Positions 45,587 to 57,216 of a DNA stretch of 64,000 bases are shown piece after piece. The position numbers were made by a program, and so were the translations under genes. The first letter of the stretch is position 1, and every line of letters begins with the position of its first letter. This DNA comes from Cerioporus squamosus (lineage: Eukaryota > Basidiomycota > Agaricomycetes > Polyporales > Polyporaceae): the NCBI GenBank assembly GCA_022592435.1, contig JABYQS010000005.1, forward strand, positions 62,001 to 126,000. Direction: 5' to 3'. The notes under the pieces were generated by a model. That model was not told where the DNA came from and did not search any database. It saw only the letters and a program-made list of their open reading frames with translations.

Positions 45587-46449
45587 ATGGTTCCGGCAAC
45601 GAGCTCGCAGACAACAGGGGCTCCACGGTCGAAATCGCCTTCGCCGACCATAACCTACCACCATCCTCACTTACCTCCCTTCCCGACATCAGACTTGCTC
45701 GGCTCTATCGCGAGCGGAGCCCACTACGCCGGTGCTCTGCAGTCACATCCTGATGACCCGCCCCTCCATGCCCGACTTTGGCGGGCGAGAAGCCACGATC
45801 GCAGTGGAGAAGACCCTAGCGTGGAGTCGAGATACCAAGAAGTTATGCAGGACCTAGAGAATGTAAGCGGCCTTTCGTGCGCGAAGCGTATGGTACCGAG
45901 AACTGACGCGACGCGTGTATGAAGCTCTACGCCTGTAAGCCCACTCTGGAAATTATCCAAAGGAGGTTCCGAGCGGACGCGAGCCTGGAACATCCTCTCT
46001 TCAAGTGTGCCGGCATCCATGATATCACCGCTATTTCATTCGCCCTTGTGCGTCCTGGTAGCATGCATCATGTCTAACCCGAGTTGAGGCTTCCTCTCCA
46101 CAGGCACGACTTTTCGCGTCTTCAGAACGGGTGTCAACCCGCATCCTATCCGCTGGGCTCTCTCCGAACCGCTTGACCTATATCCAGACTCGACGTTACT
46201 CGTTCCGCGTCATAGGCATGAAGAAGGTGCGAATGAGGAGCCAGCGTCGTCTCTTTGGCAGCGGACTCACTATGTACCACTGTGCAGGAGATTACATCCG
46301 TCGTGTTTCTCGACCTCGATGACGACATGCGAATCGTGCAACTGACCGACCAGTGGAACGGAGAAGAGCATGCTACTCAATGGGGAGCAGGCTTTTTCCG
46401 AAAGCTGTTCGGGAAGATATTGTCGTGGACAGCTCGAGTGCCTCGATGA
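45587..46449 (+). CDS. NTF2-like-fold protein of unknown function
   Basis: The start codon sits in a perfect Kozak context (GCCACCATGG). After a Ser/Pro-rich N-terminus, four exons encode YQEVMQDLENLYACKPTLEI, IQRRFRADASLEHPLFKCAG, YIQTRRYSFRVIGMKK and VVFLDLDDDMRIVQLTDQWN, finishing in GFFRKLFGKILSW. A helical lead-in, a HP-containing beta-hairpin, and a final strand with an acidic DLDDDMRI turn then LTDQWNG are the pattern of SnoaL/NTF2-like folds found in many basidiomycete hypotheticals. No catalytic residues can be argued. Length is about 215 residues. Confidence 0.7.
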
Positions 46450-47138
46450 CTCGATCGTAGGCAATCGAGCGAATAGCCTCCTCCCACTGGACTTCTCGCG
46501 CTGTGACTCCGACGGTCACTAGTACTTCCTGTACTGTATGATGGCGTATACGCTATATGACGTTGTGCCCCTCATGATCACGATCTCGTTGAATATAACT
46601 CAAACCTTTGAGGCGACGTCTTACTTCAAGCAATAACGTGAGGTCAACCTTCTGTACACTGTGCCGGGTTCCCCGGCATACTTACTGCTTAGTAGGGGCA
46701 GCGGACGACGCTGCTACTATGTAGGTAGTGGTACTTACATGATCACGAGTTCGGCGCTTACTCGAACGCGACTTCGATTGTGACCATCATCATCATGCTC
46801 TGACCTCTATTTACCCGGGACGACTCAGCGAAAGCTTGCTGTTCACCTGCATGCTTCAGGGTGTATATACTATAGCATCCGTCCCGACTCAACAACGCGT
46901 TTGCCTTGGGCAAAGCCAAAATCATCCCATGACTGCCCCGTGACCTCACTTCTCTTATGTACGAATTCCCTCACGCGGTACCTCCGCCTGCTATAAGTAT
47001 AGGGCAGTGAGAACGCACCCCACGAAGCCTGCGTAATTCACTCCTCGGTGGATACTACACCAGCTCCACGATACCTCTACTCGAGTAACGGCCGCCGTCG
47101 TAAAGGCTCTTGGACTCTTGGAAAGTACTCACTGAAAC
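46450..47138. promoter_or_regulatory. Upstream region of the SDR gene, with TATA box
   Basis: CTATAAGTATA at 46991-47001 lies about 140 bp before the SDR start. A perfect hairpin (TGCCGGG, loop TTC, CCCGGCA) sits at 46662-46678. No gene recognised. Confidence 0.45.
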
Positions 47139-48979
47139 ATGGCTTCCAGACTATCCGTGTCGTTTGTGAGACGTTCGACGCGTCTCTCCGCAGCGCAGCT
47201 CGGGAGGGCAAGCTTCACCAGCACCGCTCGGCTCCTGTCCGTGGCAGGGCACAAGACTGGCCCGCTGCCTCCCTATGGAGCGGTCGGAGTCGCGAAAGCA
47301 TTGGAGGCTTCTTCTGGACGTGCGTTTCTTCGGGCTGTCGCATGCATACCACAAGGAGTGCTAACGTGACAGTGTCCTCGTGCCATCAGCCGTGAAGCCG
47401 ACGCTGTTCAGCCACGAATTCTCCCTCGCCGACCGCGTTGCGCTGGTGTCGGGCGCGAACCGCGGGCTTGGCCTCGAGATGGCGCTGGCGTCATCGAAGC
47501 GGGTGCGCGGGCCGTGTACTGCGTCGACCTGCCGAAGCACCCCGGCGAGGAGTGGACGAAAGTCAGGGACTACGCAGCACGGATGGAGGGCCTCCCCAGC
47601 CAAGGCCGCCTGGAATACATCAGTGGGGACGTGCGCGACCAGAAAGCGATGTGGAAGATCGGCGAAACTGTGGGCGACAAGGAGGGTCGGCTGGACGTGT
47701 GCGTCGCTGCTGCGGGCATCCTGAAGAATCACACAGATTGCCTGGAGTATCCGGCGAAGCAGTTTCAGGAGGCGAGTGCTTGTTTTCTCTTACGCGTCGG
47801 AGTCGCCGCCCGCTGGTTAACGGCGTCACGTTGTGTTGTTCCATCTTGGGTGCTGCGCACCTCAAGCATACCCGACCGCGGGCGCATCCTTGTGCGGTCT
47901 TCGTATCTTGGTTCGGAGTCCGTTGGACGGACGAGTTAGTTCGTTGTGAAGCTTGAGGATAGACTTGGCATCCCGGGAGAGCAACTACGTGGCCGAGTCA
48001 GTCAAAGTGGATTATAGTACTGACGCGTCCTCCGCAGGTGATGGACGTCAACACGAATGGTGTGCTCTTCACGGCGCAAGCAGCTGGCCGTCAAATGGCC
48101 CGTTTCGGGAACGGTGGAAGCATCATTCTTGTTGCAAGCATGAGTGGCAGCATCACTAATAAGGTACGTTGCGTTCGAGTGGTCGCGCATGAACGTATGG
48201 CTACGCCGCCGCAGGCCGACCATATGCGCGTGCCGCCTGCGTCGGCGCCGCTCTCCGGGCTGCGCATGCAACGCGTCATATTGACTGAGCACTACGCGTC
48301 TTGTACAGGACCACGCATGGGTTTCATACAACACGTCGAAGTCTGCGGTGCTGCAGATGGCTCGCAGTATGGCCTGCGAGCTGGGCCCGAAGCGCATCAG
48401 GGTCAACACACTGAGCCCCGGACACATATACACGAAGTACGTCACCGCTTGTTCCTTCCGTTCCTCTACTTCTCGATACCGATCGTTCGGGTATGCACTC
48501 GGGGACCTCCCGACGGGTCGCTCACTCAAGACCCAAGAGTGCGGCCCTCGTCCTGCACCTGTCCGAGGCGCACTTCCGCACATGTTTCACGTGCCTGGGA
48601 TGTTCCAGGCGTCGAGAACCTCCAGGGATGCGTCACAAAATGTCGCGTCTGCGGCGGATCTTCAGTCAAGTTTCACACGCGTCTTGACGAGAACTGACCG
48701 TTTGGTGCTTCCAGCATGACCGCAGCATACCTTGATACACAGCCGCACCTGTTGGACAAGTGGGCGAGCCTGAACCCTATGGGCAGGATCGGACGGCCGG
48801 ACGAGCTGCGCGGCGTGGTGACCTGGCTCGCGAGCGACGCGAGTACGTTCTGCACGGGAAGCGAGTACGTGTCTTCCAATGCCATGATTCGACCGCGGCG
48901 ATGCCGCAAGTGAGAATGCGCTGACGATGTGGCGTCCTTCTGCAGCATTCTCGTGAGCGGCGGCCATCATGCGTGGTGA
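47139..48979 (+). CDS. Short-chain dehydrogenase/reductase, with a one-base frameshift
   Basis: An NAD(P)-dependent oxidoreductase of the SDR family. A mitochondrial-like N-terminus (SVSFVRRSTRLSAAQLGRAS) precedes the Rossmann fold: DRVALVSGANRGLGLEMALA with the TGxxxGxG-type loop, LDVCVAAAGILKN (NAG-type motif), GGSIILVASMSGSI (catalytic Ser) and WVSYNTSKSAVLQM (YxxxK), then RIRVNTLSPGHI and GRIGRPDELRGVVTWLASDA, ending VSGGHHAW. The frame breaks at 47490/47491: LIEAGARAVYCVDLP follows only if one base is missing there. Introns are unusually long (47772-48037, with a GC donor GCGAGT; 48164-48308; 48437-48714). The substrate is unknown; the family resembles sorbose/mannitol-type reductases. 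Confidence 0.85.
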
Positions 48980-50801
48980 TGTGCCGGCTTGCATCCTTGA
49001 AGGTTCTTCGGGTCTGATGGGCCCTGTGAGTATATATGAGGTTCCATCTGGATTTCTTGTGGGATATGGCTGTACTATTCGTTGAGGGATCATGTACTTC
49101 GGAGGCCGAGAACGCAGCTCTGCTGGAACTGTAAGACATCGTCGACTTGGCCATTGAGTCGGTCTCGTCCTTTGGTCGTGCGTTCTTGTTCGAGCGGTGC
49201 CCGTATAGAGCAAGCGAACACTGAAGGACACGACAGTGAGTGTCTGTGAAATCATACTCCAACGGACTCACTAAGGTCAGCCGCGGAGATGGTGGTGAGT
49301 GTTCCAGCGAACACATGGCGAACAGGCGGTCTGGCAGATCGCCTTCAGTTACTATTGCTGAGCTTGTAGAATGACAATTGCGCACCGATTTCCACTACAT
49401 GTGTTCTGGATGGTGATGCAAATGTTATGGCTCTTACACTGACTGTCGCCATTAAGACAGGCATCGAGGAGCAATTGTTCAACACTCTTCGTGAACATAC
49501 GTGATGCTGCTAGTCAATGCGTGTTGGCTCTTGACATATTGACAGACTCGCACTGAACTGTTGAGAACGTACAGCTTCTGTTTCATCTCTCGCAATACTG
49601 TTCTCAGCAGGTTCGCTGTCATGGTGGGACAAGAACGTCGAGGATTTGAAAACCAGACCAGCGAATTAGAGATGAGTCAAGCTCAAGTCCCTGACGGTCT
49701 GACGGACTCTGACCGGAGGTCCTGTCCGTGTGGGTGCAAAGTAACGTTATCTGCATGGCGGGGAAGGAAACAAAGCATCTGACACCTGAGTGGACCGAGG
49801 CGGTCCGCCTGACAAGTAATGCGTCTTCGAACGGCACACGCAGATAGCGCGCTGTTCCCCCATGAGGTGTGCGACCTGGCGGAATATAGATTGTGACCGA
49901 CAGGCGGCAGCGAACGCGCGAGCGAGGTAACATTTGTGCAGCGTACATGGGAATGCAGACGGGGATGCCGGCGAGAGCCTGCTATCGCACAGGAGCGTCA
50001 TATATAGCCTCTGGATAGTACACACAGGTTCGAGGGGAAGAGAAAACGACGGAGGTGAGGAGAAGCTAGTGTGAGGGCGGGGGTAATTGGGAGGCGATGC
50101 ACGACACCGGTGTGAACACGGACATTAATATTCGTCGAGACGCCTGACGCGCGGAACCGGAGAGAGGTGAGACTCCGAGGAGGCACCGAGCGAGGAGAGA
50201 ACGCGTGAGCGAGCGAGATGGATGCGGACGCCAGGTGAACGCACACGGAGAGCACGCTGATGCCGTGGTGTGAGCAGGCAGGCACGACGCCGGCCCAAGC
50301 GCACTGAGGGACGCAGGACCACGCCACCACGATGACTGGGCCAGGTGCGCGTAGCAAGACGTCGGGCGACGGGGACGACGGCGGAGGCGGCTGCGACGTT
50401 GGGCATGACGAGGCTGAGCTAGGCAAAGGCTGAGCTGCGGGGGCATGGCGGCAAGCGGGCGACGCCTGGCAGCTGCAACGGTGCCGCAGCGCTGTGACTG
50501 TCTGTGACACGCCGTGACCTCGCGCCAGGGCAGGGGAAAGGGCATCAGGAAAGGGAAAACGTGACACAGGGTGACGGATCGATCGAGATCTCATGCGCAG
50601 CTGCAGTGACTGCGGAGTGCGCAGGCGTCCCAACTTTGCAATTGGCTGAGAGCAGATCCCGCGTTAGCATTCCCCCTCACTGCGCACGCAGCACCCATCC
50701 TCTTCCTCTTCCTCCTCCGCTGTCTTTCTCTCTTACTCTTCCATCCATCTCTTCCTTACTTTCGAGCGTCGACGCGCTCCCTAATCTTCTGCACTCCAAC
50801 C
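48980..50801. other. Gene-poor stretch upstream of the EST1/SMG6-like gene
   Basis: 1.8 kb without a supported gene. The 50066-50640 part is very GC-rich with long Arg/Pro/Ser frames on the minus strand that look compositional. A pyrimidine-rich tract at 50693-50765 directly precedes the next start and is probably its core promoter. Confidence 0.5.
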
Positions 50802-53800
50802 ATGCAGGACCCATCTCACACCAAAATCGCGACCGTATCAAGGAAGGGGAAGGAGAGAGAGCCTGCGCAGCCAGATATAGCTGACAGGATTATCGCACTC
50901 AGGCGCAAGCAAGCGTACGTTCACTCTTTGTTCTTCGTCGAGTCGCACTTCTCAAACCATCGGGCACCGTCCAGTACCGCTGCACCTCGCGAGCGGCCGG
51001 AGCGGCCCCCACAACCCTCAACATCTTCACCCCGACCCTCGACTGCGCGACCATCCTCACCGCGAAGACTCCACGCACCCCCCATCTTAAATCCCAATAT
51101 CGTTGTTTCGGAGGCGTCACCATCGCACATGGAAGCCGACCCCGACGACTTCTCGCGCCGTCTGAGGATCTCCCCCAACTCCCCCCGAACTGCGCATGCG
51201 CGGCCTGCTGCGAACGGAAGTCCGGGTAAGCTCTACAATCCAAACACGGATCCCATCCGGAGACCCGCCATCACGTCCGAGCCCGAGACGATGTCCGACG
51301 GTGCCTCAAGTTCGCATTCGCCGCGGGCGATACAGTCACGGATCCTCCAGCCCGCGCACCCTTCTCGCGGTGTACCCGACTCCCATCGACAACTCTTCGA
51401 TCCGCGCAAACACGACGCCGTCCTTTTCTCGTCTCAGAACCGTCACAATGGAGGCACCGGCTCCCTGGGCAACTCTCCGAGCACCGGACGCCCGACGCCC
51501 ACGCCCAAATCCTCCGGCGACTGGGTCTCAGCCTCCTCCACCTCTTCCGCCTCATACGCACACAGTACCATCTCGTCCAGTTTCACTTTGTCTTCCGCCA
51601 CCGACTCATCGTCCGCGTCTTCCGCTCTCTTCGACTCTTCAAATCCCGCGGGCCGGAGGTCCGAGGACAGCGCCTCCAGCGCCAACGCCTTCTCGCGCAA
51701 GCTCAAGGAGGTGTACCGTACGATCAGCGGTCTCGAAAGCCGACTCCTGGGAAGCGAACGCGAACGCGAGCGCGCTGAGGACAGCGAGCGCACCGCTCAG
51801 AGGGTAGGCGTCCTCATCAAGGGCCGGCCCGGTAGTTCTGGCACGTCGAAAGACGCCGTGACAGAGGAGAGCGAGTCTGAGCGATGGCGGAAGCTCGTTC
51901 TGGAGCACCAGCAGTGCGTTATGAATTCCATGCTTGACGACATTCCAACGCTAACCCATATCATCAGACTTGCTGAGAGCATCCGCGAGATGCTGGCGCT
52001 GACATTGGCGCCTACAGTACCCGCGTCGCTGAAGAACATTCCCCAGAAATACAACCTCATCATCCGCCTCTGGTCGCACGCCTTTTACCACTTGCTGGAG
52101 TCTCTCAGGCATGCAGCCCGACCATCCACAAGCTCTCCGGTTGCACTGGAATACTTGCAGGTGCGCGTATAGTAATAGCTTGACGTTCACGCATACTGAC
52201 AATATCGTAGCAATTCCTCAACTATGCTTATGTGTTCTATGGCGGCCTTATCGAGGAACGGAACTTCGCGCAATATCGCGGAGCATTCTTGGAAGCACTC
52301 GGCGATCTCGCCCGGTATTGGATGGCAGTCAGCGCGTTGATCGAAGGAACCCACACTTCGAGCAACACGCTCACGGCCTCCGCAGTTGCGAAGAACAACC
52401 TGCTCGCTTCCAACAATACTCCTCGTGCCTCTTCTCCCAACCCCCCTGCCACCGACTTCCCATCACATGCATTATCGCCGGCTCGGATTGACGACAGTCC
52501 GCAGTCCTCGCAAGCCGAGATGCCCGTGGGTGCGGACGCCATAGCGGGCGCTGCCGCACTTCAGATGCACAACATCCCCTCCGTCGGCCAGGAGGCTGCA
52601 CGCCTTATGGAGCTCGACTCGGACAAGGAGCGTTGGCGACAGGTCGCGAAGGACTGGTTTGCGCGGGGGCTTGCGATTACGCCGAACTCCGGCAAGCTGC
52701 AGCACCATCTGGGCCTGCTGTGCCGCGACAAGGACAGCGCAGACGAGGACCTGCGTGGCGTCTACCACTTCGTGAAGAGGTATGTGCATATATGGTTTCG
52801 GAATGAAACCGTGCAGTACTGACACTACGGATCACAGCATGATAGCCCTCCACCCATTCTCTACTGCGCGGGAGTCTATTCTTGGCATGTGGTCGCCGAC
52901 AGCGCAGGCCCGCCGACAGGTCCCGGAGGCTCGCCTCACCGACCTCTTTGTGTGCCTCCATGGCATGCTCTTCACGAACATCCAGCTGGACGACTTCAAG
53001 CGCGTGCTCGCGCGCTTCCAGGAGAAGTTGCAGATTGGTGGTAAGCCTCCAGGTTCTCACTGGTCGTTCATGCTCTGACAAATCCCATGCAGAAGGCGAG
53101 CAGGTCGAGGAGCGGGAGTGGATCATGATGGCCCTCATCAACGTCGGATCACTGCTCGAGTATGGACGCCCCACCGCGGTGCTGCGTCGCGTTGCGGGGA
53201 TCGAGACACGTAGTCAGGGTGGCCCCAATCTGAGCCCCACTCTCCCCACTGGTGTCACCGCAGGCAAGATCAAGGTCCTGATGGCGAAGCGTCTCGACGG
53301 CGACAGCTCGAAGATGGAAATCGACGACGAGGACGTCGAGGTCGACAAGGCCGCCCACTCTCCGATCTCGCAGGAGCCCGAGCTTCCGCAGGCGCTCAAG
53401 CTTGCGATGCAACTCACGTTTACGATGCTGTCGCACACACTTCGCCATCCCTTCCGCAGGCCGAGCGAGTATGCGTCGCCCACATTGAACCCGTACAACA
53501 CCGTGATCCTCACCTTCCTCGCCACCGTCCTCCGTGAACCATCTGCACGTTCGGCGCTGGAGCGGGCGATCCCTTGGGAAGAGCTTGCGACCTTCCTCAC
53601 GAACATTCCCCGTCGCGACATCCTTCGCGAGCATCAGAAGGTCAGCGCGGAGAGCGGCCTCTTGCTCACCGGCGGGTGTAAGCCCCTTCCTGAGGACTGG
53701 TGCGTCCGTGGCATGGGATGGGGTGGGAAGAAGGTGTTCGAGCGTGGGTTCTGGACCAAGGACGCGGACGCGGCCGGCGAGGAGCGGAATATCGAAGTCG

Positions 53801-54990
53801 AGGTGCTCGATCGCGTCGAGGTGCCCGAGCAGGCCATGGACGGGGTCATCGAAGACGAGGGTGACGAGCGTGAGGCGTCCAAGGACCAGTCTCCCGAGAA
53901 GCGTCGTTGGGTGCGGCTCACACGTGCAGGCCTTCGGATTGCACGCGACATGCACGGCTTCAAGTTTACGCCTTCGTCGCAAGACGGTCGTCCGTGCTGG
54001 CGCGTGGAGGGCGTCCTCGCTGAGAAGGTTGCGCGGTGGAAGGAGGAGGAGCAGAGAGAGCGTGAGCAGGAGCAGCAGCGGTTGCAAGGGACGAGGTGGG
54101 AGGACGACTCGATGGAGGTGGACGATGCTGAGGACATGCACGTGGACGAGGATTCGAGTGAGGACGCTGAGGATGACGAGGGTGACTCGGAGGAGATTCG
54201 GAGGTTGAAGGTGAGCCGCGCTCTTTGACGCCTTCGTTTGACATTGACAGGGAAGTGATTGCTGACTTTCCTACTCTCCTAGGCGCGCCGGCGGTATCTG
54301 CAGACGCTGCTGGAGTCCAGTCAGCGCGTATCTGCGCCATCTCGTCGCCGACCTCGCGGCCCTCCGAAGGCGGAGCCCGTTCGCCAGTCTACGCGTCTCT
54401 TGCCCGGGTACACCGTCCTGGTAGTCGACACGAACATCTTGCTCTCTTCACTCTCCGAGTTCTCCGCACTGGTCGAGTCCGGTCGGTGGACGATCGTCGT
54501 CCCTCTCCCGGTCATCATGGAGCTCGACAGCCAGTCCAGCAACATGACACCTCTTGGGGAAGCAGCCAAGGCCGCGCTCAATTATATCACGGTCAGCATC
54601 CGTACCCACTCGCCCTCTCTCAAGGTCCAGACCTCGCGGGGAAACTACCTCACCAACCTCAACGTGCGGACCGAGGAGGTCGACTTCTCGAGCAGCACCT
54701 GGGAGCGCAACATGGACGACCTCATCCTGCGCGCTGCGGTGTGGCTGGACGAGCACTGGGTCGACCGCTCTGCGATGCTGAAGGGTGCGGAATCTGCGCC
54801 CGCAGACACCGCTGGTGCTGCAAAGGTGGTCTTGCTCAGCTTTGATCGCATGCGTAAGTCACTCTGTCCTACCTGTTGTGTTCGTCCCGTGCTCACGCTA
54901 TCTTCTCTAGTGCGTCTGAAGGCTCGCTCGAGACAGCTCAACGCAGCAAGTGAGCAGGACCTCGCTGTCATCCTCGCTGCGGGCACATAG
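50802..54990 (+). CDS. EST1/SMG6-like protein with C-terminal PIN domain
   Basis: About 1,250 residues. A disordered Ser/Pro-rich N-terminus (with possibly one intron near 50914) precedes the 14-3-3-like/TPR region of EST1 (NYAYVFYGGLIEERNFAQYR, KDWFARGLAITPNSGKLQHH, LGLLCRDK, RGVYHFVKSMIALHPFSTAR, WSPTAQARRQVPEARLTDLF), then the EST1 DNA/RNA-binding-like helices (LNPYNTVILTFLATVLREP, IPWEELATFLTNIP, LPEDWCVRGMGWG, GFWTKDAD). The end is a PIN domain: LVVDTNILLSSLSEF, VPLPVIMELDSQS, ERNMDDLILRAAVWLDEHW and VVLLSFDRMLRLKARSRQL. This is the architecture of SMG6/EST1A, the NMD endonuclease and telomerase-associated protein. The last acidic motif reads SFDR instead of the usual TDDR. Confidence 0.88.
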
Positions 54991-56606
54991 TTTTTGGACG
55001 TTGCACTACGTTTCAGAGGCAGGCTCGACAGGTCTCCTTCTCGCGTCGACCACTATGCACCTTTGCAGAGTTCTCCGAACTCTACGGTGCGGCTTCCCTC
55101 CAGTGGGTATCACAGCCATCCACGTCCTACCCCCGCCGGCTCCCTCGAGGGCGCCTTCGCACGCCCTCGTTCCGATGTGTCGGGACACGAACTCTTCGCT
55201 CCGGAGTTGGCAGAGGCGCGAAGTTTGCATTCATGGACCCTCGTAGCTCCCGGACCTTGTATCTAGCACACTGGATCGCCTGCGGCGGCAGTGCTCGCCC
55301 CCCTAGCTCGCTGTAACTCAACACCCAACACCCACGTGCATCCATGCATATTTATTCCTACGCTTTGCATTGAACGTGTCTCTCGTTGCATCTTCTGAGT
55401 CTCGTAGTCTACACTGTCCCGGCCACACATACATACCCTCACTCTGTCTTGGTTCCGGTCTCTCTGTCGTCTGTTTGCGCGTCTGTGTTCGTGTTGTCAT
55501 ATCTACCGTCACTGTCGTTTGTGTACCAGCATGTCTAGTCTATTGCAATTCAATGGAAACTCCGCAACCTCTCGGTCATCTGATGAATCTATGTAGCTTG
55601 AGCAAGTACTTCACTTCTATCGTCGGCGGACGAGGAACGGCAAAAGCTGTGCAGGCGCGGGAGTAACGTGTGTAACCCGCGTAATCGTGCGAGCGTTCTT
55701 GGCTTCCGCCAGCATGACCAGTCAAATGCGAAAGTCCAGGTCTCCCTCTAGCTGCCGTCATTCGTCCTCTGTATGCCCATATGCCGTTGAATGCTACGCA
55801 GGGGTCAGTCACCGTGTCTGTGGATTCTCAATACTGATCTAATTCCTTGTCAGAAACCACACAATCAGCTCGCGTAGCGGAGTCGCGCCTTGCACTGTGT
55901 CGACCATCTGTCATTTGCATAGGCTCCGATGCTACTCGGAGGGTTGGTGACAGTGCGCGACGTGCTACAGCTCGGTCTGTATCTGCGACTGGACCTGTCG
56001 TGACACGCCAAGCACCTCATAGCTGTCGAGGGGATCAGGGAACACACGACTGCAGAACACGACTGTCGGACCGTGTCCAGCGGGTCAATTTCTAAGAAAC
56101 GATCTGCAGAGGTGACTTACGCCGACGAGTCGTCCAAGGCCTGGTCCGATATGGATCCAGAATCTGTATAGCGTGGTCAAGGAAGCACTTAGCGGATGAA
56201 ATTCCGTACTCTGCGTATCGCAAGCATTTTAGCAGAAGTCGCCGTTTCTCCGGCGAATACCGAGTCCCGGTGAAGTCCCCAGGTGAGGTTGGATATCGTC
56301 AACTGTGTAAGGGATTGGACTGATGCGTTATTTTCAAGTTGTAGCTGTGCAGCGTATATGCTTTTCGTGTCTCGCCTCGCAAGTGGCGAGCGGTGTCGAT
56401 ATACTGCTTTCTCGTCTGTTTGGGGGACGCAGCCCGGGTTCTCCAGTACTTCGCATACAAGTGCAAATTGTCGATGCTCCGGTATCGGCGGCGGTTTCAC
56501 TGTCAAGTCGCCATGTATTGGGGAGGGCTTGCCCGTATCTCTGATCGTGCTAAAATCCACAGCAGCAAATACACCTCGTCAGCGGTGACCGCGCTAACCC
56601 AGACTG
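54991..56606. other. Gene-poor stretch
   Basis: 1.6 kb downstream of the EST1/SMG6-like gene. Open frames on both strands are short and overlapping; I recognise nothing. The first few hundred bases are probably its 3' untranslated region. Confidence 0.5.
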
Positions 56607-57216
56607 ATGGGCGGGGCGATGGTGGCGTTTGGAAACCCCCCATGGACTTTGCCGTGGGATCGCGACTTCCTGCGCACCAGAGCAAAGGTTTCGTCACGGA
56701 GTCACCGTTTCTTGCCGAATGCAATGCACGAGGACTCCAGCGTCGAGGTGGTTCTGGATACTCGCTCCGGTGTTGCGCAGGTGAGATATTGAACCATACA
56801 GCTCCATGTGGCGTGCCTGATACAATTTTTTTCAGGATTCAGCGTCCGCTACAGCGATCGGAGATCGTCCTGAGCCGTACGCCTCGGACGGTAATCGCAA
56901 CGAGCGATTATCAGCTCGCGGGCCCCGACCTCGTCGTCGGGGCGCATCTGTTGAGATAGGCTTTCTTCCCACAGCCTCTCGTAGAGTCGTAACTCCAGCC
57001 TTGCGCGGTTATACGAGCGGTCCGGACGCATTGAGATGGATGGGCGCTGACGGGCGGACTTGCAACTTCGACTTCGAGAGCGGTTGGCTACCTCGACTTC
57101 GACCTCGAGTTGTGACGGTGTCTGACTCCTCCGCCTGCAGGATATACGTGGCTACAGGCCACAGCTACGGGAGGAGGTTACTTACCTTCACTCGAGACAT
57201 CCTGAAACACGAGTAA
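56607..57216 (+). CDS. Possible two-exon gene of unknown function
   Basis: Exon 56607-56780 (MGGAMVAFGNPPWTLPWDRD.. to DTRSGVAQ) is followed by a canonical intron 56781-56835 (GTGAGA donor, TTTTTTTCAG acceptor) and a frame that stays open for 126 more codons to TGA/TAA at 57216 (GPDALRWMGADGRTCNFDFE, VVTVSDSSACRIYVATGH). The conservation of phase across a strong intron is the main support. No family is recognised and the composition is Arg-rich. Chance remains likely. Confidence 0.3.

Noticed and set aside
50066..50633. Long minus-strand frames
   Set aside because: Pro/Arg/Ser/Cys-rich, overlapping in several frames, in very GC-rich DNA; no splice structure or homology.
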